A DNA stretch of 64,000 nt from Phytohabitans aurantiacus (GTDB lineage Bacteria; Actinomycetota; Actinomycetes; Mycobacteriales; Micromonosporaceae), in NCBI RefSeq assembly GCF_027923225.1, contig NZ_BSDI01000012.1:71456-135455 (forward strand), given 5' to 3'. Both the position numbers and the translations under genes were made by a program. Every line of letters begins with the position of its first letter. The stretch's first letter is position 1. Below the pieces are notes generated by a model that was given only the letters and a program-made list of their open reading frames with translations, did no database searches and had not been told where the DNA came from. Positions 32,528 to 42,738 of this stretch are shown in pieces.

Positions 32528-34009
32528 GTGACCGACACCCGTCCTGGCGCGCTTCCGCTACCGGTCGTGCCGGGCCTGTCTGAATTGTCGGTTTTGGCCC
32601 GCGGGGGATACGCGACCGTCTATCGCGCGACGCAGGTCTCGGTGGCCCGCGAGGTCGCCGTCAAGGTGGAGAATCGCACCCTCGACAACGAGCGCGACCA
32701 GCGCCGCTTCCTGCGCGAGGCGCGTGCGGCCGGCCGGATGTCGTCCCACCCGCACGTCGTCGACCTCTTCGACGCCGGTGTGACCGCCGACCAGCACCCC
32801 TACCTGATCATGGAGCTGTGCGACGGCTCGTACGCCGAGCGCATGCGCAAGTCGCCGCTCACTCCGGCTGAGGCGCGCGACATCGGCGTGAAAATCGCTG
32901 ACGCGCTGGCCGACGCCCACCAGCTCGGCGTGCTGCACCGCGACGTGAAACCGGCCAACATCCTATGCAGCCGGTTCGGCGAGCCAGCGCTGGCCGACTT
33001 CGGGCTCGCGATCCTCGCCGAGACCCGCGACTCGTCGGTGACCCTCGAGGTGCTCACGCCGGCGTACGCGCCGCCGGAGATGTTCCGGCACAGCGCGCCC
33101 TCGCCAGCCGTCGACGTGTACGCCCTCTGCGCCACCCTGTACGCGGTGATGCGCGGTAAGCCGCCCCGCTGGCACGAAGACCGCAACCCGAGCCTGATCA
33201 CCCTGGTCGAGCTCTTCAACCAGCCGGTCCCCGACCTGCCCGGGACGCCGCCGGCCCTGATGGAGCTCCTGCGGCGGGGGATGTCCAACGATCCCACCGC
33301 GCGCCCCTCGGCGGCGGCGTTGCGCGACTCGCTGGGCGAGGTGTCCCTGGCGCACGTTCCCGCGCCACCGGCGTCGCAGAAGCCCACCGGGCAGGGCGTA
33401 TACGTCTCGCGCAACTACTCGCCGCCCGCGCCCACCCACGGTGACGACAGCACGCCGACCGTGCCGTCCAAGCGGGGGCGGGGCCGCCTGCGCTGGTGGC
33501 TGGCGGGCCTGGCCACCCTGGTGGTGGCGCTCATGGTCAGCGCGGGCACGTGGTACGCGGTGGGTGCGCCCGGGCCCGATCCGACCCCGACGGCGGTCTC
33601 GACGACTGAGCCGATCATCGGGGCCACCTCACTGTCGGCCGGTGGAGCGCTCCCGGGTTGCCTGGTGCCGATCAACGGCGGGCGCTGTCCGGAGGCCGAG
33701 GAGTGTTACGGACCGGTCAGCACCACCGGCGGCAAGGTCCGCGCCGAGCAGGTGCCCTGCGCCGGCCGGCACACCTGGGAGTCGTACGCGATCGGCGACC
33801 TGCCGTCGGGTCTGGCCGGCGCCGGCCTGGCCAAGGTCAAGGCCGATCCGGCCGTGAAGGCCCTCTGCAGCCGCTTCACGTTCTCGCAGACGACCCTGAT
33901 CTTCAGCCCCGAGGGCTGGCAGTTCGAGGTGCTGCCCGGCGAGGGTGATTTCCGGTGCCTCGCGGGCAAGGGGACCAACGCGCTGACCGGTCACACACTT
34001 GGTCGCTGA
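32528..34009 (+). CDS. Receptor-type Ser/Thr protein kinase
   Basis: Hanks-type kinase of 493 residues. The domain spans about 15-270: P-loop variant LARGGYATVYRA, catalytic Lys46 in VAVKVEN, HRDVKPANIL with Asp139, DFG at 157-159, and TPAYAPPEMF in the activation segment. A Pro-rich linker, basic KRGRGRLRWW and one membrane helix (322-345) lead to an external domain of about 150 residues with six cysteines. That domain (PCAGRHTWESYAIGDLP) resembles the septum-formation/DUF4190-like domains. The P-loop starts ARGG rather than GxG, typical of a subgroup. GTG 32528 is used. The ligand is unknown. Confidence 0.92.
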   Translation: MTDTRPGALPLPVVPGLSELSVLARGGYATVYRATQVSVAREVAVKVENRTLDNERDQRRFLREARAAGRMSSHPHVVDLFDAGVTADQHPYLIMELCDGSYAERMRKSPLTPAEARDIGVKIADALADAHQLGVLHRDVKPANILCSRFGEPALADFGLAILAETRDSSVTLEVLTPAYAPPEMFRHSAPSPAVDVYALCATLYAVMRGKPPRWHEDRNPSLITLVELFNQPVPDLPGTPPALMELLRRGMSNDPTARPSAAALRDSLGEVSLAHVPAPPASQKPTGQGVYVSRNYSPPAPTHGDDSTPTVPSKRGRGRLRWWLAGLATLVVALMVSAGTWYAVGAPGPDPTPTAVSTTEPIIGATSLSAGGALPGCLVPINGGRCPEAEECYGPVSTTGGKVRAEQVPCAGRHTWESYAIGDLPSGLAGAGLAKVKADPAVKALCSRFTFSQTTLIFSPEGWQFEVLPGEGDFRCLAGKGTNALTGHTLGR

Positions 34010-34077
34010 GCTGTTGATCCAAATCCGCAGCTCATGCGTATGTCACCCTGCGGGGAACGTCTGCATGGGGAGCCGCC

Positions 34078-34770
34078 GTGCCCGGGTTACGTCGTCTGTT
34101 CGCGGTACGCAAGCCGACCGCGTCCGAAGTGCTGCCCTGGATACCGACGCTCTTCGGCGTCGCGCTGATGATCGGGCTGATGGTCACCTCGATCGTGCTG
34201 TCGCTCCGGCCCGACACTCCCGCCGGTTCGGCGGCCGAGCCGGGTGCCCTGCCGCCCCCGATCGAGTTCCCAGTCCCGGCCGATCCTGAGCCGACCACGC
34301 CGCCACCCTCGACACCCGCGCCGACGCCGTCCGCCTCCGTGGTGCCCACGCGCCCGGCGGCACCGGTACGCACCACTCCGGGCCGCGAGACGCCTCCCGA
34401 TCCGGAGCAGGAGTCGCCGCCGGTTGTCCCGCAGCCACCACCGCAGACCACCGTCACCGGCCGGTACCAGGTGCTCGACTCGTTCGGCGACTCGTTCATC
34501 GGCGAGGTGCTGGTGTCGAACAGGGGGAACAGTCCGCAGAACTGGACGGTGCGGCTGCAATTTCCGTCGAACGTGGGCAACCTGCGCACGTTCTGGATCG
34601 AGGGCGCACCGCAGGGCACGATGCGCCGCTCCGGCGACGCGTACATCTTCACCAGCGGCGTACCGGTGGACGGGGGAAGGTCCGTGCCGTTGCGGTTCCA
34701 CTACGACCGGGTCGGCAGCGGCGACAAACCATCGTCGTGCACAGCGAACGGCGCGGCCTGCTTAATATGA
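34078..34770 (+). CDS. Membrane-anchored CBM2-like protein
   Basis: A 230-residue protein with a cytoplasmic basic start, one membrane helix (21-42), and a Pro/Thr/Ser linker of about 80 residues. A C-terminal beta-sandwich of the CBM2 (cellulose-binding) type follows (residues 128-230). The fold pattern is clear in GEVLVSNRGNSPQNWTVRLQFPS, and the typical CBM2 disulfide pair may be the two C-terminal cysteines (SSCTANGAACL). Some surface tryptophans that bind cellulose in CBM2 are absent, so the ligand may be another glycan. There is no catalytic domain. It follows the kinase gene by 68 bases, and its end overlaps the acyl-CoA dehydrogenase gene by 9 bases. Confidence 0.82.
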   Translation: MPGLRRLFAVRKPTASEVLPWIPTLFGVALMIGLMVTSIVLSLRPDTPAGSAAEPGALPPPIEFPVPADPEPTTPPPSTPAPTPSASVVPTRPAAPVRTTPGRETPPDPEQESPPVVPQPPPQTTVTGRYQVLDSFGDSFIGEVLVSNRGNSPQNWTVRLQFPSNVGNLRTFWIEGAPQGTMRRSGDAYIFTSGVPVDGGRSVPLRFHYDRVGSGDKPSSCTANGAACLI

Positions 34771-35913
34771 ACGCGGCTGGTCCAGGACGTGCTGGGCCAC
34801 GAAGTTCAGGATCATCTCGCGGCTGACCGGTGCGATCCGGCCGGCCCGCACGGCACCGAGCAGCGTCGCGACGCCGTACTCCGTGGTCATGCCGTTGCCG
34901 CCGTGCACCTGTATGGCTGTGTCCACGGCGAGCGCCGCCGCCTCCGCCGACGCGTACTTCGCCATGTTCGCCGCGACTCCGGCTTCCAGGTCGCGTCCCG
35001 CGTCGTACAGGGTGGCCGCCTTGGCGATCATCAGCCTGGCCAGGTCGACCTGCACGGTCGCGTGTGCCAGCGGGTGCGCGACCGCCTGGTGCGCCCCGAT
35101 CGGCCGGCCCCAGACCTGCCGCGTGGACGCATAGCCGCTGGCCCGCCCCAGGGCGTACCGGGCGGTGCCGGCTCCCATGGCGGCGACCGTGATCCGCTCG
35201 GGGTTGAGCCCGGAGAACAGCGCGGGCAGGCCCGCCTCTACGTCACCGATCAGGGCGTCGGCCGGTACCCGCACGCCGTCCAGGTACAGCAGCCACTGGT
35301 TCTCCGGCGACACGATCTCCATGTCCAGTTTGGACATCGTGAGGCCGGGCGCGTCGACAGGCACCATGAAGAGCGCCGGCTGGAGCCGGTCACCGCTGGC
35401 CACCCGGGCCACCACCAGCACGTACGCCGACTCGTCGACGCCCGAGATGAAGCACTTGCGGCCGGAGATCAGCCAGTCGTCCCCGTCCCGCCGCGCGGTC
35501 GTGCCGAGCTTGTGGAAGTTCGAACCCGCCTCCGGTTCGGTGATCGCGAACGCCACCTTCAACGACCCGTCGGCGAACCCGGGAAGGTAGCGGGCTCGCT
35601 GCTCGCCGGTGCCGTGCCGGGCGATCACGGTGGCGGCGATGGCCGGCGAGACCACGAGCAGCAGCAGCGGGCAGCCCGCGGCGGCCAGCTCCTCGCAGAC
35701 GATGGCCAGCTCGGTGATGCCGCCGCCACCCCCGCCGTACTCCTCGGGCACGCTCACGCCGAGGTAGCCGAGCTTGCCGGCCTCGTCCCACAGCTCGGTG
35801 GTGTGCTCGCCCGCCTTCGCCTTGGCCACGAAGTAGTCGTGGCCGTAGCGGCGACCGAGGGCCGCCACGGCGTCGCGGAGGTCGGACTGTTGAGGGGTGA
35901 GATCGAAGTCCAC
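34762..35913 (-). CDS. Acyl-CoA dehydrogenase
   Basis: An FAD-dependent enzyme of 383 residues introducing a C2-C3 double bond into an acyl-CoA. FAITEPEAGSNFHKLGTTA is the FAD/substrate loop and WLISGRKCFISG the middle beta domain. The usual catalytic YEG Glu near the C-terminus is absent (region reads RIAPVSREM). A Glu in LNPERI sits where isovaleryl-CoA dehydrogenase has its base, which fits branched-chain or terpenoid acyl-CoA substrates. The GTG start at 35913 is seven bases after the carboxylase alpha stop. It is the last gene of a five-gene catabolic operon. Confidence 0.9.
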   Translation of the reverse strand: MDFDLTPQQSDLRDAVAALGRRYGHDYFVAKAKAGEHTTELWDEAGKLGYLGVSVPEEYGGGGGGITELAIVCEELAAAGCPLLLLVVSPAIAATVIARHGTGEQRARYLPGFADGSLKVAFAITEPEAGSNFHKLGTTARRDGDDWLISGRKCFISGVDESAYVLVVARVASGDRLQPALFMVPVDAPGLTMSKLDMEIVSPENQWLLYLDGVRVPADALIGDVEAGLPALFSGLNPERITVAAMGAGTARYALGRASGYASTRQVWGRPIGAHQAVAHPLAHATVQVDLARLMIAKAATLYDAGRDLEAGVAANMAKYASAEAAALAVDTAIQVHGGNGMTTEYGVATLLGAVRAGRIAPVSREMILNFVAQHVLDQPRSY

Positions 35914-35920
35914 AGTAGAC

Positions 35921-37945
35921 CTACTCGGGGGTGAGGACCGCCAGTACCGTTCCGGTGTCGACCTGCGCGCCGGCGCTCACGGGGATCGAGGTGACGACCC
36001 CTGCGGCCGGCGCGTGTACGGGGTGTTCCAACTTCATCGCTTCCAGCGTCATGAGCAGCTCGCCGGCGTCGACCCGCTGGCCGGACACCACCAGTACCCG
36101 GCTGACGGCTCCGGGCAGCGGTGCGAGGAGTGAGCCGTCGGTCAGCTCCGCCGCCGGCTCGGGGAAGCGCGGCAACTCGGCGAGGGTGACCGACCCTTCT
36201 GGACTGTCCACGTAGGAGGCGTCACCGACGCGGTGCACCCGGAAGGTGAGCCGGATGCCGGCCAGATCGAGCACCACGCGGTGCGGTTCCGCCTCGACGA
36301 TCGCCACCGCCGGGTGGTCGTCGGTCACCGGCGGGTGGCCGAGCCCGGCCAGATCCAGCTCCTCCGGGTCGACCGCGCGGACCCACCAGCCCGCCAGATC
36401 GCCGGCGCGGTGCAGCCGGTACCCGACCTCGACCGGGCCGGCGGGCCCGTCGTACACGGTGATCTGCGCGCCGGACGGCACGTTGCGCCACCCGGACGGC
36501 AGCGAGCGCAGCACCGTGGCGTCCGCCCGGCGAGCCGCCGCGCCGGCCAGCGCCGCGGCGAGGCACGAGACCCGGACAGCGTCCACAGAGGACAGCAGTG
36601 GCGCGAACACCTCGGTGTACCGGTCGAGGAAGCCGGTGTCGATCTCGCCGGACCGATACGCCTGGTGGCGCAGGACGCGCACCAGCAGGTCGCGGTTGGT
36701 GGCCACGCCGTGGATCTCGGTGCGCGTCAGCGCCGAGGCGAGCAGGCGCGCCGCCTCATGCCGGGTCGGCGCCCACGCGATCAGCTTGGCGAGCATCGAG
36801 TCGTAGTGCACGCCGATGACCGAGCCGTCCCGCACTCCTGAGTCGAGACGCAGGCCGGGCTGTGGCAGCGCCCGGAACTCGGCGACCACCTCCGGCACCC
36901 GGAACCGGTGCAGCGTGCCGGTCGCCGGCAGCCAGGCGTACGCCGGGTCCTCCGCGCACAGCCGTACCTCGATGGCGTGGCCCCGGATCTGCGGCGCGCT
37001 GCCCGCCATCGGCAGCGGCAAGCCTTCCGCCACAAGGAGTTGAAGCTGCACCAGGTCCACACCGGACACGCACTCGGTGACGCCGTGCTCGACCTGGAGG
37101 CGGGTGTTCATCTCCAGGAAGTAGAACTCGCCGGTCGGGGTGAGCAGGAACTCCACGGTGCCGGCGCCGACGTACCCGACCGCGCGGGTGGCCGCCACCG
37201 CGGCGTTGCACAGGTCCTCGCGCATCTGCGGGGTGACCGCCGGCGACGGCGTCTCCTCGATGAGCTTCTGGTGCCGGCGCTGGATCGAGCACTCCCGCTC
37301 ACCGAACGGCACGATGTTGCCGTGCGTGTCCGCGAAGATCTGTACTTCGATGTGGCGGGCACGCTCGACGTACGTCTCGCAGAAGACCGTGCCGTCGCCG
37401 AACGCGCCGGCCGCCTCGCGCCGGGCGGACGCCACCGCCTCGGCGAGCGACTCCGCCTCGCGGACGATGCGCATGCCGCGCCCGCCACCGCCAGCGGACG
37501 CCTTCACCATCACCGGAAAGTCGGTTACCTGCTCCGGATCGAGGTACGTGGGCAGCATCGGCACGCCCGCGTCGGCCAGCCGCGCCTTGGCCTCGATCTT
37601 GGAACCCATCAGCTGGATCACCTTCGCCGGCGGACCGACCCAGGTGAGCCCGGCGTCGGCCACCGCAGCAGCGAAGTCCGCGTTTTCGGCCAGGAAGCCA
37701 TACCCGGGGTGCACGGCGTCCGCGCCCGTCTTGCGGGCCGCGGCCACGATCAGGTCGCCGCGCAGGTACGTCGCGGTGGGCGCGTTGCCGGGCAGGTGTA
37801 CCGCGTAGTCCGCCTCGGCGACGTGCGGTGCGTCGGCGTCCGCGTCCGAGTAGACGGCGACCGTCTCGATGCCGATCAGCCGGCACGTGGCGAAGATCCG
37901 GCGGGCGATCTCACCGCGGTTGGCCACCAGGAGTCGTCGGATCAT
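35921..37945 (-). CDS. Acyl-CoA carboxylase alpha subunit (biotin carboxylase plus carrier)
   Basis: It carboxylates a covalently bound biotin and passes CO2 to the beta subunit. The 674-residue protein has the N-terminal biotin carboxylase (LLVANRGEIARRIF, ATP-grasp loop ASAGGGGRGMRIV, catalytic EMNTRLQVEHGVTE), a linker/BT domain and a C-terminal biotinyl domain with EAMKLEHPV, the Lys being biotinylated. ATG 37945 is preferred over GTG 37954 because GAGGGG lies at good distance. With its neighbours it most resembles methylcrotonyl- or geranyl-CoA carboxylase. Substrate choice depends on the beta subunit. Confidence 0.93.
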   Translation of the reverse strand: MIRRLLVANRGEIARRIFATCRLIGIETVAVYSDADADAPHVAEADYAVHLPGNAPTATYLRGDLIVAAARKTGADAVHPGYGFLAENADFAAAVADAGLTWVGPPAKVIQLMGSKIEAKARLADAGVPMLPTYLDPEQVTDFPVMVKASAGGGGRGMRIVREAESLAEAVASARREAAGAFGDGTVFCETYVERARHIEVQIFADTHGNIVPFGERECSIQRRHQKLIEETPSPAVTPQMREDLCNAAVAATRAVGYVGAGTVEFLLTPTGEFYFLEMNTRLQVEHGVTECVSGVDLVQLQLLVAEGLPLPMAGSAPQIRGHAIEVRLCAEDPAYAWLPATGTLHRFRVPEVVAEFRALPQPGLRLDSGVRDGSVIGVHYDSMLAKLIAWAPTRHEAARLLASALTRTEIHGVATNRDLLVRVLRHQAYRSGEIDTGFLDRYTEVFAPLLSSVDAVRVSCLAAALAGAAARRADATVLRSLPSGWRNVPSGAQITVYDGPAGPVEVGYRLHRAGDLAGWWVRAVDPEELDLAGLGHPPVTDDHPAVAIVEAEPHRVVLDLAGIRLTFRVHRVGDASYVDSPEGSVTLAELPRFPEPAAELTDGSLLAPLPGAVSRVLVVSGQRVDAGELLMTLEAMKLEHPVHAPAAGVVTSIPVSAGAQVDTGTVLAVLTPE

Positions 37946-37957
37946 TGTGGCCACCCC

Positions 37958-39556
<1,599 letters not shown>

Positions 39557-39559
39557 GGC

Positions 39560-41239
39560 TCAGACCCCCATCTGGTTCACATTGATCTCGGACGCGCGCG
39601 CCGGCCCAGTCGCACGCCGCGCCACCTCCGTAACGAGCGGCTCGCCTGCGGCGACACGGGACAGATCCGCTATCCGGAAACGCAGTCGCTCACCCAACCC
39701 CTTGGCCTGCGGATCCACCTGGGCGGGCGATGCCAGCAGCCCGCGTACGACGAAGTTGACCGCCCGCAGGTTGGGCAGCTCGTACCGTTCAACGGGCCGG
39801 CCAGCGGTTTCAGGGAGAAGCTCGGCGAACCGGTCGACGGTCAACCAGGCCCGCAGCCGGGCGTACTCCTCGCCGGAACGCGCCCAGACACCGACGTTGG
39901 CGTCCGGACCCTTGTCACCCGACCGGGTGCCTACGCCTCGGGGTGGCGGTCCTTCCGACTCCCTTTCAAGGGCGGGCGGCGGGTCGTCCGAAAGCGCGGT
40001 CGTCGGCGGCGGCGCGATCGCCACGCGGGTGCCGTCGGGGTGGACCGCCACGTGCTCGCGCTGCGGCACCGCCCCGGCCGTGAAGACCCCGTACGGCGAG
40101 GCGTCGGCCGGGGGCGTGGTGAGGAAGCAGCCCGGGTACGAGGCGAGGGCCAGCTCGACCGCCGCCGCCGAGAACGCCCGGCCCGCGCGCTTCGCGTCCG
40201 CGTCGTGGATCTGGGCTCGCAGCAGGGCGCCTTCGCCGGTACTCGTCAGCGTGAAGGCCAGCCCATCGGTGCCGACCGCGGCTTCGAGCTGGGTTCGCAC
40301 GAGTGCCGCCTTGGCCTCGATGTCGAGCCCGACCAGTACGAACGTCATCGCGTTGCGGAAGCCGCCGAGCGTGTTGACGCCGACCTTGAGGGTGGGAGGC
40401 GGGGGCGTGCCACGGACCCCGGTGACGCGCACCCGGTCCGGACCATCGGGCGCCAGCGTGATCGAGTCGAGATAGGTCACCACGTCCGGCCCGAGGTACG
40501 CCGGCCCGCCCACCTCGTACACGAGCTGCGCGGTCACGGTGTCGACGGTGACGGCACCGCCGGTACCCGGATGCTTGGTGATCACGGTGGACCCGTCGGC
40601 GTGCACCTCGGCGATCGGAAAGCCGGGCCGCCGCCCACCGTCGGGCAGCTCGGTGAAGAAGCTGAAGTTGCCGCCGGTGGCCTGGGCCCCGCACTCCAGC
40701 ACGTGCCCGGCGACGGTGGCGCCCGCGAGCGCGTCGAAGTCGGTGCGCCCCCAGCCGAAGTGGGCGATCGCCGGCCCCACCACCAGGGACGCGTCCGTGA
40801 CCCGGCCGGTCACCACGACGTCCGCGCCGGCGTCGAGGCACGAGGCGATGCCGAACGCGCCAAGGTAGGCGTTGGCCGTGAGGGCACCGTCGCGTTCGGC
40901 GGCGTCGCCGGCGACGTACCCGACGCGCGCGCGGAGGCCGAGCCGCGCGGCGAGCGAGTCGAGCGCGGCGGCCAGCCCTTCGGGGTTGAGCCCGCCAGCG
41001 TTGGTCACGATGCGTACGCCGCGGTCGAGCGCGGTGCCGAGGCACTGCTCCATCTGCCGGAGGAAGGTGCGGGCGTACCCGAGCGACGGGTCTCTCAGGC
41101 GGTCTCGCCCGAGGATGAGCATGGTCAGCTCGGCCAGGTAGTCGCCGGTGAGCACGTCGAGCGGGCCGCCGTCGAGCATCTCCTGCCAGGCGGCGAAGCG
41201 GTCGCCGTAGAAGCCGGACGCGTTGCCGATGCGGATCAT
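39560..41239 (-). CDS. AtuA family protein (DUF1446)
   Basis: A 559-residue protein of the acyclic terpene utilisation AtuA family. The N-terminal two thirds is the DUF1446 core (IRIGNASGFYGDRFAAWQEML, VTNAGGLNPEGLAAAL, ADVVVTGRVTDASLVVGPA). The C-terminal piece (about 455-559, from RSGDKGPDANVGVWAR) is the small AtuA-like domain often coded separately, here fused. AtuA is required in Pseudomonas for growth on citronellol and geraniol; its chemical role is unsettled. ATG 41239 overlaps the stop of the previous gene (ATGA). Together with the carboxylase and dehydrogenase it suggests breakdown of isoprenoid or leucine-derived acyl-CoAs. Confidence 0.88.
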   Translation of the reverse strand: MIRIGNASGFYGDRFAAWQEMLDGGPLDVLTGDYLAELTMLILGRDRLRDPSLGYARTFLRQMEQCLGTALDRGVRIVTNAGGLNPEGLAAALDSLAARLGLRARVGYVAGDAAERDGALTANAYLGAFGIASCLDAGADVVVTGRVTDASLVVGPAIAHFGWGRTDFDALAGATVAGHVLECGAQATGGNFSFFTELPDGGRRPGFPIAEVHADGSTVITKHPGTGGAVTVDTVTAQLVYEVGGPAYLGPDVVTYLDSITLAPDGPDRVRVTGVRGTPPPPTLKVGVNTLGGFRNAMTFVLVGLDIEAKAALVRTQLEAAVGTDGLAFTLTSTGEGALLRAQIHDADAKRAGRAFSAAAVELALASYPGCFLTTPPADASPYGVFTAGAVPQREHVAVHPDGTRVAIAPPPTTALSDDPPPALERESEGPPPRGVGTRSGDKGPDANVGVWARSGEEYARLRAWLTVDRFAELLPETAGRPVERYELPNLRAVNFVVRGLLASPAQVDPQAKGLGERLRFRIADLSRVAAGEPLVTEVARRATGPARASEINVNQMGV

Positions 41240-42024
41240 GGAAGGCTGCTGGCTGGTCTGCGGCCGGCGCCCGGCGGGCCGGCGAAGGCCTGTGCGATGT
41301 CGAGCCACTCGTCGGCGACCGGGCCGGTGGCCACCAGTGCCAGGTCGGCACGGTGCCGGCGCTGCGTGACGAGCAGGCAGAAGTCGAGCGCCGGGCCGGT
41401 CACCCGATTCGCGGCACCGGCCGGACCGTACACCCAGACGTCATCGGGTCCGACCAACTCGACCCGGACGGGCTCCGTGGGTGCAGGCCGGTCATGGGTC
41501 AGGAAGCTGTGCGCGAGGGTGCGGAAGCCGAGGTGCGCCACGTGCCGCAGGCGCGTGGTCGGCACCCTGCGGTGTCCCAGCGTGTCCGCGATGTCCTGCC
41601 CGTGCGCGAACGTCTCCATGATCCGTGCGGTCGCCATCGAGGGCGCCGACATCTCCGTGCCGTACCAGGGCAGGCGCGCGCCCGGCGGCACGGCCTTGAG
41701 GGCGTCCGCGAGGGCCGCCCGGCCGGTGCGCCAGCGGGCCAGCAGCTCGGCGGGCGGCGCCAGGCATTCCTCCGTGCCCCGGTCGATGAAGTGCTCGGGA
41801 TCGGTGGCGGCGTAGGCCATCGAGGCGTGGAACGCGTCCGGGTCGGTCGCCGCCAGCATCGCCATGTGGTCGGTCCAGACGAGGTGCGCGATCTGGTGCG
41901 CGATGGTCCAGCCGTCGGCGGGCGTCAGCCGGGTCCAGTGCGCGTCCGGCAGCGGGCCGACCCGGGCATCCAGGTCGGCCGACTCGTCGGCGAGGTCGGC
42001 GAGCAGTCCGTCGAGGTCGACCAT
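41236..42024 (-). CDS. TIGR03084 family protein (maleylpyruvate isomerase-like fold)
   Basis: A 262-residue protein of the DinB/mycothiol-dependent isomerase-like superfamily. WTIAHQIAHLVWTDHMAML, then the TFAHGQDIADTLG segment, carry the metal-binding histidines (H in QIAHL, HGQD). TIGR03084 members are actinobacterial and found with acyl-CoA carboxylase and AtuA genes; their reaction is not known. The ATG start is preceded by GAGACGACG rather than a strong site. It is 15 bases after the TetR gene and overlaps the AtuA start. Confidence 0.85.
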   Translation of the reverse strand: MVDLDGLLADLADESADLDARVGPLPDAHWTRLTPADGWTIAHQIAHLVWTDHMAMLAATDPDAFHASMAYAATDPEHFIDRGTEECLAPPAELLARWRTGRAALADALKAVPPGARLPWYGTEMSAPSMATARIMETFAHGQDIADTLGHRRVPTTRLRHVAHLGFRTLAHSFLTHDRPAPTEPVRVELVGPDDVWVYGPAGAANRVTGPALDFCLLVTQRRHRADLALVATGPVADEWLDIAQAFAGPPGAGRRPASSLP

Positions 42025-42039
42025 GGGCGTCGTCTCCTG

Positions 42040-42660
42040 TCAGAGGTTGGCGAGCGCGCCGCCGGCGAGGCCAGGAAGCGCGGCGAGTTGCTTCTTCCAC
42101 GCCGCTAGCAGGGCCTGGCGGCGATGGGTGTCGTCGGAGAGCAGGTTGGCCACGCCGAGCCCGCGCAGCAGGTCGAGGGTGGCCTGCACGGCCTCCCGCA
42201 CCCCGGGCGCGCGCTCGTCGGCTCCGAGCAGGTCGACCGCGAGCCGGTGCATCTCCCGGCCCACCCGGGCTTCGAGCGGGACGAGGGCGGCACGCAGGTC
42301 GGGATCGGTGCGGGCAGCCACCCACACCTCCAGGGCGGCCACGAAGAGCGGGCCGGTGAACGCCGCGGCCAGCATGTCGACGACCCGGTCGAGCCGCTGC
42401 GGACCGGCGGGCAGGACGGCCGCCTCCTGCCGGATCTCGGCAGCGCGGCGCTCGGCCAGGTGCTCGACCGCGGCCATCACCAGCTCGGACTTGGTGGGGT
42501 AGTGGTGCAGCTGGGCGCCGCGCGAGACGCCGGCCCGGGCAGCGACCACGGTCGTGGTGGTGCCCGACCAGCCGTGCTCGACGAGGCACTCCACGGTGGA
42601 CTCCAGGAGGCGGGCCTGGGTGACGCGACTGCGCTCCTGTTGCGGGGTACGGACCGGCAC
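42040..42660 (-). CDS. TetR family transcriptional regulator
   Basis: A 206-residue repressor-like protein with an N-terminal helix-turn-helix (TTTTVVAARAGVSRGAQLHHYPTK, residues about 35-58). The ligand domain contains conserved Arg and Trp (FVAALEVWVAARTDPDLRAAL), as in SACE_7040-type regulators. GTG 42660 lies six bases after a CAGGCT -10-like hexamer whose TTGACT -35 is 17 bases upstream, so the transcript may be leaderless. The much longer in-frame extension upstream is antisense to the transporter gene and is rejected. It probably controls its own operon through the inverted repeat at 42683-42706, possibly responding to an acyl-CoA. Confidence 0.9.
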   Translation of the reverse strand: MPVRTPQQERSRVTQARLLESTVECLVEHGWSGTTTTVVAARAGVSRGAQLHHYPTKSELVMAAVEHLAERRAAEIRQEAAVLPAGPQRLDRVVDMLAAAFTGPLFVAALEVWVAARTDPDLRAALVPLEARVGREMHRLAVDLLGADERAPGVREAVQATLDLLRGLGVANLLSDDTHRRQALLAAWKKQLAALPGLAGGALANL

Positions 42661-42682
42661 ACCCTCAGCCTGCCCGTACAGA

Positions 42683-42706
42683 AACAAACAGTCAAGCCTG
42701 CTTGTT
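42683..42706. promoter_or_regulatory. Putative TetR operator and promoter
   Basis: AACAAACAG and CTGCTTGTT form a 9-bp dyad with one mismatch around TCAAGC. It overlaps the TTGACT -35 of the TetR promoter and sits 33 bases before the transporter start. It is an AT-rich island in GC-rich DNA, as expected for an operator controlling both directions. Confidence 0.7.
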
Positions 42707-42738
42707 TTTGGAGAGTCGCTGCCGGGAATGATCAGGGC

